Program-made: the position numbers and the translations under genes | In this document: in pieces, positions 43,108-51,710 of the stretch | Layout of the letters: each line of letters begins with the position of its first letter | How positions within the stretch are numbered: the stretch's first letter is position 1 | Assembly: GCA_964452355.1 (NCBI GenBank) | Contig: CAYVKV010000003.1 | Coordinates: forward strand, 51,601 to 115,600 | Origin: UBA1450 sp964452355 | GTDB taxonomy: Bacteria > Patescibacteriota > Microgenomatia > UBA1406 > GWC2-37-13 | DNA length: 64,000 nt | Direction of reading: 5' to 3' | Notes under the pieces: generated by a model | What the model was told of the DNA's origin: nothing | Databases searched by the model: none | What the model saw: only the letters and a program-made list of their open reading frames with translations

Positions 43108-45438
43108 CTATTTAGTAATCTTCTTAGATATTTTTTTTACTCTTGCTACCTTCACTATTACAAGGAATAGCCAAAGTAATAGTGATGCAAAAAAGTATAC
43201 GATTCCAATTTTTAATCCCATGGGGAAAAAGCTAAATTCGACAATATGTTCACCCGATGGAACATACGTTCCCATCATGAACCAGTTTGTTTGAATTGGT
43301 TTACTGGAAACCCCATCGATCTTTACCGTCCATCCTGGATAATATGCAGTCGAGTTTGCAAGATACCCAACGTTTTGAGAGAGTACCTTCGCTCTAATAT
43401 AGTTTCGCTTATATTCCTCAATTACTACCGTACCTCCGACTGGCTCTACATCGTCTCTGAACTGGGCTGGGTTAATAAAAACGTCTCGTGATTCTGCTGA
43501 ATCAAATTCATTCAGTATATCTGCTGTTTGATTTTTTGAACGAATATTTTTCGCCCAAAATAAACGTGGTAATATATTTGAATTTTTGCGAATGGCAAAT
43601 TTCTTTCCTTCAGTCTCTGGTATCCATTTTCCATCAATATTTTGATAAAACTCTTCATGATTCTCATCATACTTCGGCACCTCTATGATCGACAAGTAAT
43701 CACCATCTGCAGAACCTGCGTCTACACTTACTACTTCATAGGAAATTCCCAATAACTCTCGTATATTTTTTTTGCGATTACCTTCAGAATACATCGCCTC
43801 TGTGAGATCGTTGCTATATTTACTTCCCAAGGCAAGATACCCATTCATCTGCTCTAAACCAAGATAACCAGTATTATAAGTGTTCTGTAGAATTCTCAAA
43901 TCAACTCTATCCATTGGCTGTACTAATTCTTGTAGTCGTTGGATTAGGACATTTGGTTTAAAAAATAAAACAGGGTTTACCTCAGAATTAAGTGTTACCT
44001 TGGTTGTTATACCTGTTCCAATTTCAATAAGTAATGCACTTATGAGTATTACAACTGCTATTTGTGGTGTTCGTTTATACAAAAATAACGATATCAGGGT
44101 CAATCCTCCAAAAATAAAGGTTGCTGTTATGCTTTGCATTAAAATTTCTGGATTAATATATTCCGAAAGAAGTGGTAAAGTTGCTATTGATATTGATTGT
44201 GCAAATAGGAAGAAAAACAATAATAATTTACCGATAAAGAGAGTTATTTTTGATAGTGAAGAGTTCTGGGTAGCTGATTCAAGCGCTTGTGCCACAAATA
44301 TACTGAAGGCAAATCCTACAATTATTGAAAAAACGGATAGCCTTCTAAATAGATTTATTCCTGGTAACAAAAAATAGATAATTTGAGTTATATTGGATAC
44401 TTTTCCTATTGAAATTATTAAACAAAATATCAAGAGAATAAGAATAATATAGTTTCTTTTCTGTCTAAATATTTCAATGTTGGATTGAAATATGATGAGC
44501 AAACCTGTAAAACCAAATACGTTAAAAATATCAATACTTTTTTGTGCATTATCAGGAGTATCTTTCGGAAGAAATATTTCTGCTAAAAAACTAATTGGTG
44601 TTGAATTATTTAAAAAACCAGACAAGGGCATTAGACTTCTTACCGAGTAGGGGAAATATTCAACAACGGTAAAGTAAAAGGGGGCAACCAGAGGGAGAGT
44701 AATAAATAAAAGTCCAATCATCTGATGGAGTAAAGTTTTTTTTATGAAAGCAGAGCTTATTACTTCTTCACAGTTAAACAAATACACTAAAAGACTCGTT
44801 GCATAAGCCAGAATGCTCACCATTGGATAACCACTTAAAAAACTAAATGCAAGCGCAATATAAAAGATGGCGAAATAGATTTTTTTTCTTGTTTTTCCCC
44901 ATTGCAGCAATGTAAATACAAGAAATGGTAGATAACTCCCAGCAAATAGTACTGGAGCTGAAGCAATATATTCTATGTTAAATCCAATGCCTATCCAAGT
45001 AATTGCCCCAATAAGAGCAGGGTAATATTTGGTACCCCAATGCTCTCTCAAAAGTTTAAAAATAAAGATTGAACTAAAACCTAAGTGTAAAAATATGAGC
45101 AATGTGTGCAGCGGAATAGTCGACAGGGGATCGTGCAGTAGAAGTGCACCAAAAACAACAAGCCAATTGGGAGGATAAAAATAACCAATTATAATTTCTG
45201 ACAATGCAGGAATTCCTATGCCTGCAAAGTTTGGATCCCACAGCAACACACTTTCTTTCGGATCTAAGATTGTAGAAATATTTTCGACAATTGAAGATAA
45301 ATGGATTGCACCAAGGGTCGAATCTCCTAAAAGATATGTTCTATCAGGTGACCAAAATGCTCCAAGACGAATAAAAGCAAGAAATATAAATCCATAGATA
45401 AAAAAAATGAAGCTATATTTTTTTAAAAATGATTTCAT
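43108..45438 (-). CDS. large multi-pass membrane protein, YfhO-like
   Basis: 776 residues from the ATG at 45438. About twelve to fourteen membrane helices (about 7-490 and one near the C-terminus) and an extracytoplasmic domain (about 490-745). The early extracytoplasmic loop after the first helix (GDSTLGAIHLSS, LLWDPNFAGIGIP) and FRRLSVF recall the YfhO / GT-C-like families that move or attach sugars from lipid carriers. The basic C-terminal tail (KKISKKITK) is cytosolic. The same general type as the partial protein at 62256. Role in surface glycosylation is inferred. Confidence 0.7.
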   Translation of the reverse strand: MKSFLKKYSFIFFIYGFIFLAFIRLGAFWSPDRTYLLGDSTLGAIHLSSIVENISTILDPKESVLLWDPNFAGIGIPALSEIIIGYFYPPNWLVVFGALLLHDPLSTIPLHTLLIFLHLGFSSIFIFKLLREHWGTKYYPALIGAITWIGIGFNIEYIASAPVLFAGSYLPFLVFTLLQWGKTRKKIYFAIFYIALAFSFLSGYPMVSILAYATSLLVYLFNCEEVISSAFIKKTLLHQMIGLLFITLPLVAPFYFTVVEYFPYSVRSLMPLSGFLNNSTPISFLAEIFLPKDTPDNAQKSIDIFNVFGFTGLLIIFQSNIEIFRQKRNYIILILLIFCLIISIGKVSNITQIIYFLLPGINLFRRLSVFSIIVGFAFSIFVAQALESATQNSSLSKITLFIGKLLLFFFLFAQSISIATLPLLSEYINPEILMQSITATFIFGGLTLISLFLYKRTPQIAVVILISALLIEIGTGITTKVTLNSEVNPVLFFKPNVLIQRLQELVQPMDRVDLRILQNTYNTGYLGLEQMNGYLALGSKYSNDLTEAMYSEGNRKKNIRELLGISYEVVSVDAGSADGDYLSIIEVPKYDENHEEFYQNIDGKWIPETEGKKFAIRKNSNILPRLFWAKNIRSKNQTADILNEFDSAESRDVFINPAQFRDDVEPVGGTVVIEEYKRNYIRAKVLSQNVGYLANSTAYYPGWTVKIDGVSSKPIQTNWFMMGTYVPSGEHIVEFSFFPMGLKIGIVYFFASLLLWLFLVIVKVARVKKISKKITK

Positions 45439-45451
45439 ATGCAATTTATTT

Positions 45452-45457
45452 ATTATA
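45452..45457 (-). promoter_or_regulatory. -10 box for the YfhO-like gene
   Basis: Minus-strand TATAAT, 13 bases before ATG 45438; predicted leader about 7 bases. It sits in the short gap (45439-45462) downstream of the formyltransferase gene. Confidence 0.45.
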
Positions 45458-45462
45458 AAACT

Positions 45463-46275
45463 TTATTTTGAAAGAATATAATCTCTTAATCGGAAAAACT
45501 TTTTGTTTTCTCGTCTAAATTGATGAATTGATTTTTTTGTGGGAAAGCTAAAATATTTACCGCCGAAATTTTTAGTTTTTGTAACATTGTTATTTTTTAC
45601 TTGATGAATTGCGGATATTAGTAATGGAATGCCTTGTTTGATCGTTTTCCAATACAATGAATCCTCTGTATCTTTTGGTAATATTTTGACTTTTTTTCGT
45701 GCAATTATTGCTCCCGAATCAATTCCTTCATCAATAAAGTGTACAGAAACACCTGCATAAAGTTCATTATTTACAAGTGACCAAAAAATCGGACTGATCC
45801 CTTTATAATCTGGTAGATATCCCGGATGAATATTTATTACCCCTTTTTTTGGTATCTGTATAATGTTTTTGGCTATTATTTGATTAAATAGAACCGAGAC
45901 GATTATATCAGGTTTCACTTTTAGTATGTAATCAACACTTCTTTTCTCATTGATATTATTGATATTTTTTAGCGGAATATCATTTTTATGGGCAAGGGAT
46001 TTAAATTTATAAAACTTGTTATAAAAGTTTATGGAAAATAAAGTATAAATGAATGAAATTACTCTATAGAGATTCAGTTTTATTAATTGTATCAGAGAAT
46101 AATACACCCCCGATATTTGTAATATCTTTGTAATCGTTTGCATAATAGAAGAGTGCGAAGGAGGAGGGATTTGTGCGACTATTATTGCGGATATGTCATC
46201 TTTGAATTCTTTAATCAACGCTTTGACAACGACATTCGAATATATATGATCTACTGTTAAAATAATAATGCGCAT
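45463..46275 (-). CDS. sugar N-formyltransferase-like protein
   Basis: 270 residues of the formyltransferase fold that uses 10-formyl-tetrahydrofolate. The catalytic triad is visible: Asn and His in VINIHPGYLPDYKGISPI, Asp in VHFIDEGIDSGAIIARKKV. The N-terminal part (MRIIILTVDHIYSNVVVKAL) differs from methionyl-tRNA formyltransferase, and the tRNA-binding C-terminal domain is absent, which suits a nucleotide-sugar N-formyltransferase. The DegT-type aminotransferase two genes upstream supports a 4-formamido- or 3-formamido-6-deoxy sugar. FolD (990-1865) can supply the cofactor. Confidence 0.8.
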   Translation of the reverse strand: MRIIILTVDHIYSNVVVKALIKEFKDDISAIIVAQIPPPSHSSIMQTITKILQISGVYYSLIQLIKLNLYRVISFIYTLFSINFYNKFYKFKSLAHKNDIPLKNINNINEKRSVDYILKVKPDIIVSVLFNQIIAKNIIQIPKKGVINIHPGYLPDYKGISPIFWSLVNNELYAGVSVHFIDEGIDSGAIIARKKVKILPKDTEDSLYWKTIKQGIPLLISAIHQVKNNNVTKTKNFGGKYFSFPTKKSIHQFRRENKKFFRLRDYILSK

Positions 46276-46291
46276 CTTTAAATAAAAATAA

Positions 46292-47041
46292 TTACGTAAT
46301 TTTCCCTTCGTGTATCAGTTGTCTTCTGAAATTCCACAATAATATCAAGTAATCAATGGTGTCTTTAATGAAATGTACCGATGATTTTTTTAAAGGGTTT
46401 TTTTTATACGTAACTGGAATGTGGATAATTGAATGATTTGCAAGAATACATCTCGCAACAATTTCTGTATCAAAGAACCATCTTGAATCTTTGACCATTT
46501 CAAGTATTGGCAAAATACTCTTTCTCTTGAAAAACTTAAATCCAGTTGCACTATCTTCTACTTGAATTGATAAGAAATATTGAACTATTTTTTTGTAGCC
46601 GATACTCAAGAGTACTCTGAATACGCTATCTTGTGGAAATGAATAGCTTCGCATGCCAAACGCCCCGTCATGCCCATTCTGAATCGCTTCCACAAATTCA
46701 GGGATGTGAATTGGCGACAGTTCCAGATCAGTATCAAGGTACCCAACGATATCTCCTTTAGCTCGTCGTATTCCTTCTGAAATACTTCCGCCCCTTCCGA
46801 TATTTTCTAAATGATGAAAGACAGAAATATTTTGAAATTTTTTTGCAAAAGACACAAATATTTCAAGAGTACTATCAGAACTTTTATCGTCAATTAAAAT
46901 AATCTCCCAAGAATATTTCATTCGATCTAGAATTTTTTTGATTGTTTCTAAATTATTCTCGAGAATTGAACCTTCATTAAACCCCGTAAGAATCAGTGAA
47001 ACGTTTGGTTTATGGATTATTTTTGTATTTTTAGCTGTCAT
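46292..47041 (-). CDS. family 2 glycosyltransferase, DPM1-like
   Basis: 249 residues. VSLILTGFNEGSILE, IILIDDKSSDSTLEIF, GYLDTDLELSP (DxD), and DSATGFKFFKRKSILPIL, which resembles dolichol-phosphate mannosyltransferases and the Arn/GtrB group. Sits between the formyltransferase (16 bases) and the aminotransferase (37 bases) on the minus strand. It could load a sugar onto an undecaprenyl carrier. Confidence 0.83.
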   Translation of the reverse strand: MTAKNTKIIHKPNVSLILTGFNEGSILENNLETIKKILDRMKYSWEIILIDDKSSDSTLEIFVSFAKKFQNISVFHHLENIGRGGSISEGIRRAKGDIVGYLDTDLELSPIHIPEFVEAIQNGHDGAFGMRSYSFPQDSVFRVLLSIGYKKIVQYFLSIQVEDSATGFKFFKRKSILPILEMVKDSRWFFDTEIVARCILANHSIIHIPVTYKKNPLKKSSVHFIKDTIDYLILLWNFRRQLIHEGKIT

Positions 47042-47078
47042 TATGTGAAAATGTAATATGTCCTTTGAATAGTACTAT

Positions 47079-48167
47079 TTATACAAGCACAGACAATCCA
47101 TACTCCTGTTTTTTAAACGAGCCATATGCAAGAATTGTCTCTGAAATATATTCAGTATCTTTTCCTGTGAGAGTAGGATATAGTGGCAAAGTAACAATTC
47201 GGTCACCAATATATTCAGTTACGGGAAGTTTTACAGATTCATATTTTCTAAATGCCTTGGTTTTATGTAATGGAATAAAATGAGAAGAACACGATATATT
47301 ATGACTCTTCATATAATCAATAAAATGTCCTTGCTTTTGGACAAGAATTGGGTACAAATGTGTTCCTTTATTCTGTAGACCAAGACGTGAATTGTATAAA
47401 TCAATTATTTTTCTTCGTTTTGTTTCGAGATGGTTCAATCTTTGCAGCTGAATTCTTCCTATTGCAGCTTGTAAATCGATCATATTACATTTATAACCTG
47501 AAAATTCCACATCATATCGCCAATTGCTTTTTAAATCATATCTTTTCCAAGCATCTCTCGATAAGCCATGAAGCCGTGCTTTTTGTAACCACAGGGCAAT
47601 CCTGCTATTTTCTGTTGTTATCATACCACCCTCGCCTGTCGTTAAATTTTTTGTTGCGTAAAAGGAGTAACAAACAATATTTTTTGTAGCACTCCTTTTT
47701 GCAACGAGATGTGCGCTATCTTCTACAACCGGTATCGGAAAAGACGCGACTGCCTTATTTCCTGCATAATGAACTACTATGACTGCTTTTGTTTTGTTAT
47801 TTATTTTCTTATAAACCTCTTGAGAATCGATAGTAAAATTCACTGGATTAATATCTACGAATACTGGTTTTGCGCCACAGTGATCAATAATGTTTGCAGT
47901 AGATGCAAAAGTAAAAGAAGGCACAATTACTTCGTCTCCCTCTCCAACTCCCAATGATTTCAAGGCGAGAAAAAGTGCACTCGTACAACTGTTCACAGAG
48001 ACCGCATGAGATGCGTGAACGTATGAAGAAAATTCCTGTTCAAACATTGTAGTTTCTTGCCCCATCGTTAGCCAGCCATTCTTTAAGACGCGCACTACTG
48101 CTTCAATTTCTTTTGATGTAATGTCGGGTTTGGCAAATGGAATGGGTTTACGTTGCATACCTAGCAT
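47079..48167 (-). CDS. DegT/DnrJ/EryC1-type sugar aminotransferase
   Basis: 362 residues, PLP-dependent. NSCTSALFLALKSLGVGEGDEVIVPSFTFAST, PVVEDSAHLV (PLP Asp) and the Schiff-base Lys in CYSFYATKNLTTGEGG. Because Lys is present it should transaminate, unlike the 3-dehydratases at 19265 and 57361. Substrate likely a dTDP- or UDP-4-keto-6-deoxy sugar. A start at 48158 (MQRKPIPFAKPD) is also possible. It abuts the upstream SDR gene with no spacer and, with the formyltransferase, suggests an N-formylated amino sugar. Confidence 0.87.
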   Translation of the reverse strand: MLGMQRKPIPFAKPDITSKEIEAVVRVLKNGWLTMGQETTMFEQEFSSYVHASHAVSVNSCTSALFLALKSLGVGEGDEVIVPSFTFASTANIIDHCGAKPVFVDINPVNFTIDSQEVYKKINNKTKAVIVVHYAGNKAVASFPIPVVEDSAHLVAKRSATKNIVCYSFYATKNLTTGEGGMITTENSRIALWLQKARLHGLSRDAWKRYDLKSNWRYDVEFSGYKCNMIDLQAAIGRIQLQRLNHLETKRRKIIDLYNSRLGLQNKGTHLYPILVQKQGHFIDYMKSHNISCSSHFIPLHKTKAFRKYESVKLPVTEYIGDRIVTLPLYPTLTGKDTEYISETILAYGSFKKQEYGLSVLV

Positions 48168-49655
48168 CTACTGAGATATTAATGAATAATGTTGTTCTCC
48201 GTATTTATTCGTATTAAATTCCTTTGTCATTTCTTTTGTCATTTCATAATTGCTATACGAAGGGTCATCATATCGTTTATTATATGTACCATTCACGAAA
48301 TTTTCATATATTTCTTGCAGACCTTCCTCAAGTGATTTTTCTGCATTGAATTCCAAAGTTTTGCTTATCTTATTGAATGATACTCGATAATTTCTTCTGT
48401 CCAAATCTCTTTTGTCAAATTTGATTTTTACTTTTTTATCTTTAGATACAACTTTTTTTACCGTCTTAGCCAAGTCAGATATCGTTACATTAAGATCATT
48501 ATCACCAACGTTAAAAATTTGTCTACTTACTTTATCCTGATCTGCCTCCAGTACTTTTATAATTGCATTGGCCACATCTCGTACGTGTATAAAGGGCCTA
48601 TATTGCATACCATTTGTTACAGTTATGATTCCATTCGTAAATGCCTGGGCGACAAAAAGATTTGCAACTAAATCAAATCTTGGTCTTCGAGAATGTCCAA
48701 ACACTGTTCCGAAACGCAATATAGTAGGATGGAAGTCATCATAGGTATCAAGCAGAAGCTCTTGTTCTGCATCAATTTTAGTACTTGCATAGAGAGATAG
48801 GGGATTTAAAGGACTATCCTCATCTACTTCAATGTCAGTAGCACCATATAGTGAACAACTCGACGCAAAGATGAACCTAGGAATATTAAAAGCTTTAACA
48901 GTTTCCCTGAGCATTCTGGTGGAAATTATATTCACATGCCTCGTAAGTTTTTCATCCAACGAAGCGGCAGGATCACCTACAATTGCAGCTAGATGAACAA
49001 CAGCTTGTACATTATTTAAGGCACGAGTTAATTGATACAAATCACTAATATCTCCTTCTATTATCTCTAATTGCTTATTCTTCATTAAATCTTTCAGTAC
49101 TGATTTTCCATAAATAAATTTATCAAAAACACGTACTTTGTAACCGATTTGCAATAATTTTTCTACGAGAATAGAGCCAATGTATCCACCGCCGCCAACT
49201 ACCAAGATTGGCGCTCCGTCTTGTACGAAAGAATTAAACAGTTTATGGTAGTCTTTTTGAGAATAGATATTAAAGAATATACGCGGTAGGATAGTCAATA
49301 CCAATATGAATATGACTCCAATCGCAAAAGGTAAAAAAAATAGATGAAGAATTGCCAAAACTATCGTTGTGAGAAATCCAGATATAAATATCACACTTGC
49401 TTTTACGAATATCGAGGACATTTTAAACTGTGCATACAGTCCAAAAACATAATTAAAGAAGGTAAATAGTAGTGGAAATATGAATATGCTTTCTCTTCCT
49501 GAAATATGTTGATTGAATACATTAAATGTAAAAAATACCACAAAAAGAGTAACAAAAGATACAAAAAAATCATACGCTATCCTTTTCCCTACAGTACTGT
49601 AAAGTATTCTTTTCTTGATAATCTGGAGTGACATTTGAGCAACTACTTTATGCAT
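48168..49655 (-). CDS. membrane-fused extended SDR (nucleotide-sugar epimerase/dehydratase)
   Basis: 495 residues. Residues about 25-130 contain four to five hydrophobic segments (YDFFVSFVTLFVVFFTFNVF, IFIFPLLFTFFNYVFGLY, a third near 85-105 and a fourth to 128), followed by a full extended SDR domain (PILVVGGGGYIGSILV near 151; FASSCSLYGA; catalytic YASTK; FGTVFGHS; RPFIHVRDVANAI). WbpM/PglF/CapD dehydratases also have an N-terminal membrane bundle, but they carry an extra Rossmann domain before the SDR; here the helices join the SDR directly. The SDR half resembles the soluble SDR at 59289. Reaction unknown; the product would be made at the membrane. Confidence 0.78.
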   Translation of the reverse strand: MHKVVAQMSLQIIKKRILYSTVGKRIAYDFFVSFVTLFVVFFTFNVFNQHISGRESIFIFPLLFTFFNYVFGLYAQFKMSSIFVKASVIFISGFLTTIVLAILHLFFLPFAIGVIFILVLTILPRIFFNIYSQKDYHKLFNSFVQDGAPILVVGGGGYIGSILVEKLLQIGYKVRVFDKFIYGKSVLKDLMKNKQLEIIEGDISDLYQLTRALNNVQAVVHLAAIVGDPAASLDEKLTRHVNIISTRMLRETVKAFNIPRFIFASSCSLYGATDIEVDEDSPLNPLSLYASTKIDAEQELLLDTYDDFHPTILRFGTVFGHSRRPRFDLVANLFVAQAFTNGIITVTNGMQYRPFIHVRDVANAIIKVLEADQDKVSRQIFNVGDNDLNVTISDLAKTVKKVVSKDKKVKIKFDKRDLDRRNYRVSFNKISKTLEFNAEKSLEEGLQEIYENFVNGTYNKRYDDPSYSNYEMTKEMTKEFNTNKYGEQHYSLISQ

Positions 49656-49710
49656 CGGAACATTTTCTCATTTAGGTATTCGTTTGTCAAAATTACCTTT
49701 CTCAATATTA

Positions 49711-49716
49711 TATAAT
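49711..49716 (+). promoter_or_regulatory. -10 box, near-leaderless GT2 start
   Basis: TATAAT ends 9 bases before the ATG at 49726; predicted leader 2-3 bases. Supports ATG 49726 over the TTG at 49684. Confidence 0.5.
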
Positions 49717-49725
49717 CAAAATTAT

Positions 49726-50712
49726 ATGAAGCCTGCTGTCTCTGTCATCACCCCAACTCTCAATAATGAACATGAAATCGTTCCATTTCTAAATTCAATT
49801 CAGAATCAAAAATATCCCCAGGAAAAAATTGAAATATTGATCATCGATGGCGGATCTGCTGATGCAACTTGTAAAGTTGCACTTCAAAATAATTGCATAG
49901 TTATCCCCAATCCTGAAGTACTTGCCGAACCAGGAGTGAATATTGGGATGCAAAAAGCTAAAGGTCAACTTATGATTGTTTTGGCTACAGATAATATTTT
50001 TGAAGACGTGCATGCATTTGAAAAGATTAGTAAAACATTTGAAAACCCAGATGTTTTTGCGGCATTTCCGAAACAAGATTACAAAAAATCCTACAACATC
50101 TTTACAAAATATCACAACACTTTTACCGATCCATTCAATCATTTTATCCATGGATATGCATCAAATACTCGAACATTTAATCGGGTATATAAAACAATTA
50201 CCAGTACTCCGCTGTATGACATTTATGACTTCCACGAAAATCCCATTATTCCAATGATCTCCCTATCGCAAGGGTTTACTATACGCTCCGGATATTTGAG
50301 AGAAAAAAGCGATCAATATGATGACAATATGCCGGTAATCCAACTCATTCGAGAGAACAAGAAATTAGCTTACATTCATGATCTTTCTGTATTCCATCCA
50401 ACAATTAATAACATGTATCACTTTTTGCGCAAGCAACGATGGGCAACGCGCAATGCACTTGAAAAAAAGAACTATGGCATAGCTCATCGAACAAGTACTC
50501 TTTCAAGAGGCCAGCGCATTCGTATGTATCTTTGGCCTCTGTATGCTTTTAGTTTAATCCTTCCATTATTGGTAGGATTATATGGGTTGATGCGTGATAA
50601 GGAACCGCTATGGCTATTCCATCCGATTGATTGTTGGCTTTCAGCATATGCAAGCCTAACTGAATTGATTGCATTCCAGTTTCAGAAAACTCAGCAGATT
50701 TCACGACAGTAA
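49726..50712 (+). CDS. family 2 glycosyltransferase
   Basis: 328 residues from ATG 49726. VSVITPTLNNEHEI, ILIIDGGSADATC, LATDNIFEDV (the usual DxD reads TDN), and a C-terminal hydrophobic segment (PLYAFSLILPLLVGLYGLM) of the membrane-associated exopolysaccharide GT2 type. First gene of the plus-strand run that continues with the FdtA/C/B-like set 16 bases downstream, so it may add the sugar those enzymes make. Confidence 0.84.
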   Translation: MKPAVSVITPTLNNEHEIVPFLNSIQNQKYPQEKIEILIIDGGSADATCKVALQNNCIVIPNPEVLAEPGVNIGMQKAKGQLMIVLATDNIFEDVHAFEKISKTFENPDVFAAFPKQDYKKSYNIFTKYHNTFTDPFNHFIHGYASNTRTFNRVYKTITSTPLYDIYDFHENPIIPMISLSQGFTIRSGYLREKSDQYDDNMPVIQLIRENKKLAYIHDLSVFHPTINNMYHFLRKQRWATRNALEKKNYGIAHRTSTLSRGQRIRMYLWPLYAFSLILPLLVGLYGLMRDKEPLWLFHPIDCWLSAYASLTELIAFQFQKTQQISRQ

Positions 50713-50728
50713 TGTAAAATAAGTAACA

Positions 50729-51130
50729 ATGGACTATAAATTAGTACAATTTGAAAAATTTTCTGATAATCGTGGAGATCTTATTGTGTTTCTCAAACAG
50801 TCACAACTTTCAGATGAACGGAAGACATTTGGACAAATATACTTCGTAACCTTCAAGCAAAAAGGGATTATTCGCGGGAATCATTACCATAAAAAATGGC
50901 ATGAGTGGTTTGGCATCGTAGCCGGAAAAGTAGCGGTGACTCTCAAAGATGTTAAAACTGAAGAACAAATAACACTTGTTTTAGATGCGGATAATGACAA
51001 ATATATGCGCCTAGAAATAGGACCATATATTGCTCATTCAATAAAAAGTATCACAGAATATGCCGCTCTCCTCAACTATGCTGATAGTGAGTGGGCTCAA
51101 AATGATAGCATTTCTTATCAATTAGAGTGA
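50729..51130 (+). CDS. cupin-fold sugar 3,4-ketoisomerase (FdtA/WxcM-like)
   Basis: 133 residues, single cupin. DNRGDLIVFLK, then IIRGNHYHKKWHEWFGIVAGKVAVTL, which holds the two His of the FdtA/QdtA/WxcM family, and PYIAHSIKSIT. Members isomerise dTDP-4-keto-6-deoxyglucose to the 3-keto sugar. The next two genes are an acyltransferase and an aminotransferase, matching the FdtA-FdtC-FdtB set for dTDP-3-acetamido-3,6-dideoxyhexose. Galacto or gluco product cannot be told from sequence. The close relatives that act as 3,5-epimerases are another option. Confidence 0.75.
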   Translation: MDYKLVQFEKFSDNRGDLIVFLKQSQLSDERKTFGQIYFVTFKQKGIIRGNHYHKKWHEWFGIVAGKVAVTLKDVKTEEQITLVLDADNDKYMRLEIGPYIAHSIKSITEYAALLNYADSEWAQNDSISYQLE

Positions 51131-51136
51131 ATCCAT

Positions 51137-51703
51137 ATGGACTATTTTGTTCACGAAAAAGCAATCGTTGAAACGACAAAAATTGGCGATAGGACTCGCA
51201 TTTGGGCTTTCGTTCATATATTGCCGGGGGCAATCATTGGTAAAAATGCTAATATTTGTGACCAGTGCTTTATTGAAAATGACGTAGAAATCGGTGACAA
51301 TGTAACAATTAAAAGTGGTGTGCATATTTGGGATGGGGCAAAAATTGAAAAAAATGTATTTATCGGACCTTCGGTCACATTTGCAAATGACCGCTTTCCA
51401 AGGAGCAAAAATACTGATTTCCAAAAAGAGCATATTCTTCTCAAAGAAGGGTGCACAATTGGCGCAAATGCAACACTTTTACCAGGAATAACTATTGGAC
51501 GCCATGCATTTGTCGGAGCGGGGTCTGTGGTCACAAAAAATGTACCAGAATATGTATTAGTCTACGGAAATCCTGCTCAATCTCATGGATACATTTGTTC
51601 ATGTGGAAAGCAGCTTAATATTGATCCAAACTCAAGCAAGATATCATGTGCTTGTGGAAGATCATATACATATAATGGTATTGCAGTACAATTACAAAAA
51701 TAG
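51137..51703 (+). CDS. hexapeptide N-acetyltransferase (FdtC/WbpD-like) with C-terminal zinc-type motif
   Basis: 188 residues. Left-handed beta-helix repeats from about 10 to 150 (IGDRTRIWAFVHILPGAIIGKNANI, GVHIWDGAKIEKNVFIGPSVTFAND, TIGANATLLPGITIGRHAFVGAGSVVTKNVP, GNPAQSHGYICSCG). This order is that of nucleotide-sugar 3-amino N-acetyltransferases. The C-terminal CSCG...CACG (about 155-180) looks like a small metal-binding ribbon. 6 bases after the cupin gene, and 7 bases before the aminotransferase that would supply its amino-sugar substrate. Confidence 0.83.
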   Translation: MDYFVHEKAIVETTKIGDRTRIWAFVHILPGAIIGKNANICDQCFIENDVEIGDNVTIKSGVHIWDGAKIEKNVFIGPSVTFANDRFPRSKNTDFQKEHILLKEGCTIGANATLLPGITIGRHAFVGAGSVVTKNVPEYVLVYGNPAQSHGYICSCGKQLNIDPNSSKISCACGRSYTYNGIAVQLQK

Positions 51704-51710
51704 AAATCTT

